DNA from: JBGOUJ01 sp041477005
GTDB lineage: Bacteria > Acidobacteriota > Terriglobia > Bryobacterales > JACQDG01
Length of the DNA: 9,766 nt
Direction of reading: 5' to 3'
NCBI GenBank assembly: GCA_041477005.1
Contig: JBGOUJ010000269.1
Span: 1 to 9,766, forward strand
The notes beneath the pieces were generated by a model. That model made no database searches. It had not been told where the DNA came from and worked only from the letters and a program-made list of their open reading frames with translations. The translations under genes and the position numbers were made by a program. Shown one piece after another: positions 6,938 through 9,766 of this stretch (position 1 is the stretch's first letter; the number at the start of each line of letters is the position of its first letter).

Positions 6938-8146
6938 TCATACCTCCACTCCCAACTCCTTCCAGGTGACGCTGCGGCGCTTGTAAATCGCTTCGCGCCC
7001 CATGATGGCCGTCAGGGCCGCCGTGGCCGCCACCCGAATGTCGGCGAAGGGTTGCCGCTTCTCCCGAATGCAGGCGTAGAAGTCATTCATGGCGAAATCG
7101 CCTTCGCCGAAACCCTTGCGCTTCAGGTCGTCGATGAACTGGATGGTCGCAGGAGAAACCATGTTCCTGGGCGCCGCCTCGCCGCTTCCGTCGTAGAACA
7201 TGGCTGAGGAGTGGGTCAGGAACACGCTCCCCTTCTCGCCGAAGACCACGTACCACATCCCGCCCGGCACCTCCTTCAATTGCCGCGGGTGGAAGGTGAG
7301 CTGGCTGTAATCGACGTGCATGTCGTTTTCGTAGATGTACTCGACGCTGAAGCCGTCCATCATCACCGTGCCCGCCGGAAGGGGCGTGGGCAGATACTTT
7401 TTGCCGTGGCCGTAGGCGCTGACCGGCCGGCTGTCGGTGATCCAGTTGCACGCATCGATGTTGTGGACGGCGTTTTCGACGATCAGATCTCCGGAGTGCT
7501 TTACGTCGGCGTACCAAGTGCGGCGCGTCCTCTGTTGCGGCGTCTCCTCGGCGGCTCGCGAGCCGGCGCGGCCCCCGCCGCTGTCCCGCTGCGCCCGGAC
7601 CACCAGCGGCCGGCCGATGATGCCGTCTTTGTGGATCTGCCCGATCGCCTCGCGCATCGTGGGAAAATACCGAAGCTGCTGCCCGATCTGCAGAAACGTC
7701 TTGGAACGCCGCGACGCCTTGAGCACCGAGTCCACCTGCTCCGGCGTAATCCCCAGCGGCTTCTCGCAATAGACGTACTTGCCCGCCTCCAGACACGCGG
7801 CTGCCATCTCGGCGTGCAGGTCGCACGGCGTCGCCACCATGACGGCGTCTACATCCTTGAGATCCACCACCTGTCTCCACTCCGTGAAGGACCGCGGGCT
7901 GTGGCGGCTGGCGGCGCTCAACGCCTTGTCGCGCGTCTGCGGATCGATGTCGCAAATGGCGGTGATCTTGACGTTATCCTCAATCAGCACCTGCCTGAGC
8001 AGGTTGCCGCCCCGCACGCCGACGCCGATGAAGGCCGTGCGAATCTCCGGCTCGGCGGCCGCACCGAGCCGCGAGGATGCCGCCGCAGCCGAGGCCAGCA
8101 AGAAATCTCTCCGATTTGCCTGCCCTTTCATTTCCAAGACTTTCAT
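6938..8146 (-). CDS. Tat-exported Gfo/Idh/MocA family oxidoreductase
   Basis: This 402-residue NAD(P)-type sugar oxidoreductase starts at ATG 8146, with a strong GGAGGT at 6 bases; its ATGA overlaps the stop of the ROK gene. Residues 1-31 are a Tat signal (NRRDFL at 11-16, then an Ala-rich core). The Rossmann fold opens with TAFIGVGVRGG (37-47; GxGxxG), followed by the acidic strand end ICDID (64-68) and VMVATP (102-107). CEKPLG (127-132) carries the catalytic lysine K129. The C-terminal alpha/beta domain has ENAVHNIDACNW (224-235) with H228; the acidic residue four before this histidine is Glu rather than the usual Asp. As in periplasmic glucose-fructose oxidoreductase, Tat export lets the cofactor be loaded in the cytoplasm and held tightly. 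Likely reactions are oxidation, reduction or 3-keto formation on a sugar or glycoside; the DUF1080 neighbours favour a 3-keto product. The substrate is not determinable. Confidence 0.9.
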   Translation of the reverse strand: MKVLEMKGQANRRDFLLASAAAASSRLGAAAEPEIRTAFIGVGVRGGNLLRQVLIEDNVKITAICDIDPQTRDKALSAASRHSPRSFTEWRQVVDLKDVDAVMVATPCDLHAEMAAACLEAGKYVYCEKPLGITPEQVDSVLKASRRSKTFLQIGQQLRYFPTMREAIGQIHKDGIIGRPLVVRAQRDSGGGRAGSRAAEETPQQRTRRTWYADVKHSGDLIVENAVHNIDACNWITDSRPVSAYGHGKKYLPTPLPAGTVMMDGFSVEYIYENDMHVDYSQLTFHPRQLKEVPGGMWYVVFGEKGSVFLTHSSAMFYDGSGEAAPRNMVSPATIQFIDDLKRKGFGEGDFAMNDFYACIREKRQPFADIRVAATAALTAIMGREAIYKRRSVTWKELGVEV

Positions 8147-9384
8147 TTCCAGACCTCCATCTGTATTGGCTGCTCGACCTGCTCTTCCACGCTCGCCCTC
8201 TCGCCGGATGAGAACAGGCTGGCAAAGGGAAGCATGATGGCGCCGGTAATCGTGGCATCGCCCCGCAGCGCCGAGGGGCGTAGGATCAAATCGCGAAAAT
8301 TCAAGAACCGGCGGCCGTCGGGGAACTGCTCCCGCAGCATCGGACCGACCAAAGACCAGGCCTCGGTGATCGCGCCGTCCAGGATGATCACCTCGGCGTC
8401 CAGTCCCCAAACCACGTTGGCGATGCCGGTGCCCAGGTAGCGGCAGGTCTCGGCCAGCGTCTGTTTCGCGGCCGCTTCCCCTTCCATGGCGCGATGGCAA
8501 ATGCGCCTGACCTGCGCCGCTGAATCTCCGAGAGTCGGTCCGCGCTTCCCGCCGGTCAGCGAGCGATAGCGCTCGGAAATCGCGCCGTACGAGGTCAATC
8601 TCTCCAGGCAGCCCGGCGAGTCGTGCCGCTCCGACCCCGGCGAGTCGACCATGATCATTTGTCCGAATTCGCCCGCCGCCATGCGAGGTCCGTGGTAGAC
8701 CCGGCCGTCGAGCACGATGCCGAAGCCCACGCCTTCATCCGCCTCCACAAACAGCAGGCAACGGCTGTCCCGAATTCCCGGGCCGCCGAAAGTGTACTCC
8801 GCAAATGCCGCCGCCCGGACGCTGTTCTCGACGAAAACCGGAACCCCAAGCTGCTCCTGCAGGCACTGTTTCACCGGCACTTTGACCCACGAAGGGTCCT
8901 GGCCCAGCTCGACGACTCCGGTCTCCGGATCGACGAGGCCGCGCGCGCTGACTCCTATTCCATCCAACTGCTGGCGGGGATGGGCGCGGCGGTACCTGGT
9001 AACCCAATCGGCAATCCACTGCAGGGTTTTCGACGGGCCGGAAGGCGTTCGCAGGAACTCCGACGCAACGATGCGGCCACTGATGGTTCCCACGCAGCAC
9101 CGCGTCTCCCACCGGTGGATGTCGATCCCGATGGCGTGCAAGACGCTCTGGTTCAGGCGCAGGCGGGTGGCCGGCCGGCCTCCGGTGGAATTCTGGGCGC
9201 CATCCTCCACCACCAGCTTCTGGTGGAGCAACTGAGCCACGATGCGGGAGGTGGTGCCTTCCGACAAACCGCTGCGACGGGAAACCTCCACGCGAGAAGT
9301 GGGTTGGTATTGGCGCAGCAACCGCAGCACCAGGGCGCGGTTCATACCGCCCAGCTCGGGCGGCCGAAGACCCTCTCGGCTCAT
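8143..9384 (-). CDS. ROK-family transcriptional regulator (divergent, non-kinase)
   Basis: This 413-residue protein has an N-terminal winged helix-turn-helix (about residues 13-78) and a ROK domain (about 83-390). The DNA-binding part shows SRVEVSRRSGLSEGTTSRIV (30-49) and the wing STGGRPATRLRLN (66-78), as in NagC, Mlc and XylR. The start is ATG 9384, whose ATGA overlaps the stop of the preceding DUF1080 gene. The ROK part has lost key residues. The DxGxT phosphate motif reads DIHRW (88-92). The catalytic Asp of the ND pair is Ser (N187-S188). The zinc His in GExGH is Gln (GEFGQ, 238-242). Of the CxCGxxGC cysteines only C259 remains, with H254 possibly standing in for one. It is thus a regulator, not a sugar kinase. 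It probably represses this gene set and responds to a sugar or sugar derivative. No operator can be assigned, because the operon promoter lies outside the window. Confidence 0.9.
   Translation of the reverse strand: MSREGLRPPELGGMNRALVLRLLRQYQPTSRVEVSRRSGLSEGTTSRIVAQLLHQKLVVEDGAQNSTGGRPATRLRLNQSVLHAIGIDIHRWETRCCVGTISGRIVASEFLRTPSGPSKTLQWIADWVTRYRRAHPRQQLDGIGVSARGLVDPETGVVELGQDPSWVKVPVKQCLQEQLGVPVFVENSVRAAAFAEYTFGGPGIRDSRCLLFVEADEGVGFGIVLDGRVYHGPRMAAGEFGQMIMVDSPGSERHDSPGCLERLTSYGAISERYRSLTGGKRGPTLGDSAAQVRRICHRAMEGEAAAKQTLAETCRYLGTGIANVVWGLDAEVIILDGAITEAWSLVGPMLREQFPDGRRFLNFRDLILRPSALRGDATITGAIMLPFASLFSSGERASVEEQVEQPIQMEVWK
8153..8158 (-). promoter_or_regulatory. Strong Shine-Dalgarno site of the Gfo/Idh/MocA gene
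   Basis: GGAGGT on the - strand lies 6 bases before ATG at 8146-8144, within the last codons of the ROK gene. It selects this start over the in-frame ATG five codons later (8131) and over longer upstream extensions. Confidence 0.8.
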
Positions 9385-9766
9385 TCCGGCAGTTCCCTGA
9401 TCTCGACGTTGCGGTAAAATACCGGCCAGCCCTCCGACTGCAGGCACACGTTGCCTGCCGACGGCTCGGGGCCCACCCCCGCATTCACCACTTTCCCGTT
9501 CAGCACCACCACCACGCCGCCATTGATGGACCCAACCTCCAGGCGGTCCCAATCGCCCAGCAGGGGCCGCTCTTTCAGCGGCACGATGATGCCGCGCTTC
9601 GATCCCCGGATCTTCCCGCCCCGCACGCCGAAAAGGCTGGCCGCTTCGCCGTAGTGCCCTTGCACTTCGAACGACTTCGGCCAGGTGTTGGTGACCTCAC
9701 CGGCGTGGATGAAGAACCCGGCATTGGGCCACTTCTCCGGCGCCCCGATCCAGCCTTCTTTTTGAA
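9381..9766 (-). CDS. DUF1080 / 3-keto-disaccharide hydrolase family protein (5' partial)
   Basis: The frame is open from the right edge of the window to TGA at 9383-9381, giving 127 visible residues of the C-terminal part; the start lies outside. The translation includes NAGFFIHAGEV, then SFEVQGHYGEAASLFG, GDWDRLEV, VVLNGKVVNAG and the ending VFYRNVEIRELPE. The inner 'N(A/S)GFFIHA' strand and the closing 'GWPVFYRNVEIREL' strand are typical of DUF1080 domains, jelly-roll proteins that include 3-keto-glycoside hydrolases. It differs clearly from the DUF1080 protein at 5997-6665, lacking the same His-rich loop, so the two are not a recent duplication. Its stop overlaps the ROK start, so it is the earliest visible member of the - strand operon. 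Whether it has a signal peptide cannot be seen. Confidence 0.85.
   Translation of the reverse strand, partial: QKEGWIGAPEKWPNAGFFIHAGEVTNTWPKSFEVQGHYGEAASLFGVRGGKIRGSKRGIIVPLKERPLLGDWDRLEVGSINGGVVVVLNGKVVNAGVGPEPSAGNVCLQSEGWPVFYRNVEIRELPE

Noticed and set aside
7211..8440. + strand frame opposite the Gfo/Idh/MocA gene
   Set aside because: His- and Arg-rich translation without recognisable domains; antisense shadow of a well-supported gene.
8147..8500. N-terminal extension of the Gfo/Idh/MocA frame up to 8500
   Set aside because: The extension overlaps the ROK coding region and would bury the Tat signal; ATG 8146 has a strong GGAGGT site and an ATGA overlap.
8623..9417. + strand frame opposite the ROK gene
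   Set aside because: Antisense shadow; the - strand frame has the helix-turn-helix and ROK domain.
9385..9552. N-terminal extension of the ROK frame up to 9552
   Set aside because: It overlaps the DUF1080 reading frame, and its residues do not belong to a ROK regulator; ATG 9384 overlaps the DUF1080 stop and puts the helix-turn-helix at the normal distance.
9381..9665. DUF1080 gene starting at GTG 9665
   Set aside because: The same frame stays open to the window edge with typical DUF1080 sequence (FFIHAGEV) upstream of it, so the gene is cut by the window.

Overview
The window is GC-rich, tightly packed bacterial DNA encoding secreted, mostly sugar-directed enzymes. Twin-arginine (Tat) signals, 3-keto-disaccharide hydrolase (DUF1080) proteins, a Gfo/Idh/MocA oxidoreductase, a ROK regulator and a periplasmic beta-propeller dehydrogenase-like protein occur together here. 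This mix is typical of soil Acidobacteriota (Solibacter/Bryobacterales type) and also of Planctomycetota and Verrucomicrobiota. Acidobacteriota is my best guess, by inference from gene content only. I see no RNA gene, transposase, phage gene or CRISPR array.

Layout. The left part (about 1-3796) is on the + strand. It holds the C-terminal part of a protein resembling the tail of large c-type cytochrome/dehydrogenase proteins. A beta-propeller protein (PQQ sugar dehydrogenase/NHL type) follows, starting at a TTG that overlaps the previous stop. After a short spacer with an inverted repeat comes a Tat-exported enolase-superfamily enzyme. The right part (3798-9766) is on the - strand. Read in its own direction it runs: DUF1080 protein (5' end outside the window), ROK-family regulator, Tat-exported Gfo/Idh/MocA oxidoreductase, a 272-bp repeat-bearing spacer, a second DUF1080 protein, and a large Tat-exported GH20-like glycoside hydrolase. 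The two gene sets converge, with one base between their stop codons.

How the genes may work together. The first three right-hand genes are joined by two ATGA stop-start overlaps, and the last two lie 15 bp apart. An exported NAD(P)-type sugar oxidoreductase beside two DUF1080 proteins fits the recently recognised redox route of glycan breakdown, in which a sugar is oxidised to a 3-keto glycoside and a DUF1080-family enzyme breaks the glycosidic bond. The GH20-like enzyme would supply or trim substrate, and the ROK protein would sense a sugar. The left-hand dehydrogenase-like and enolase-superfamily proteins could process released sugars or sugar acids in the periplasm. This pathway is inference. 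Family assignments rest on motifs read by eye.

Several members look divergent. The GH20-like protein has Ser-Thr where the family has Gly-Gly before its catalytic Asp-Glu. The ROK protein has lost most zinc and kinase residues. The enolase-superfamily enzyme keeps a full catalytic set but carries an export signal.
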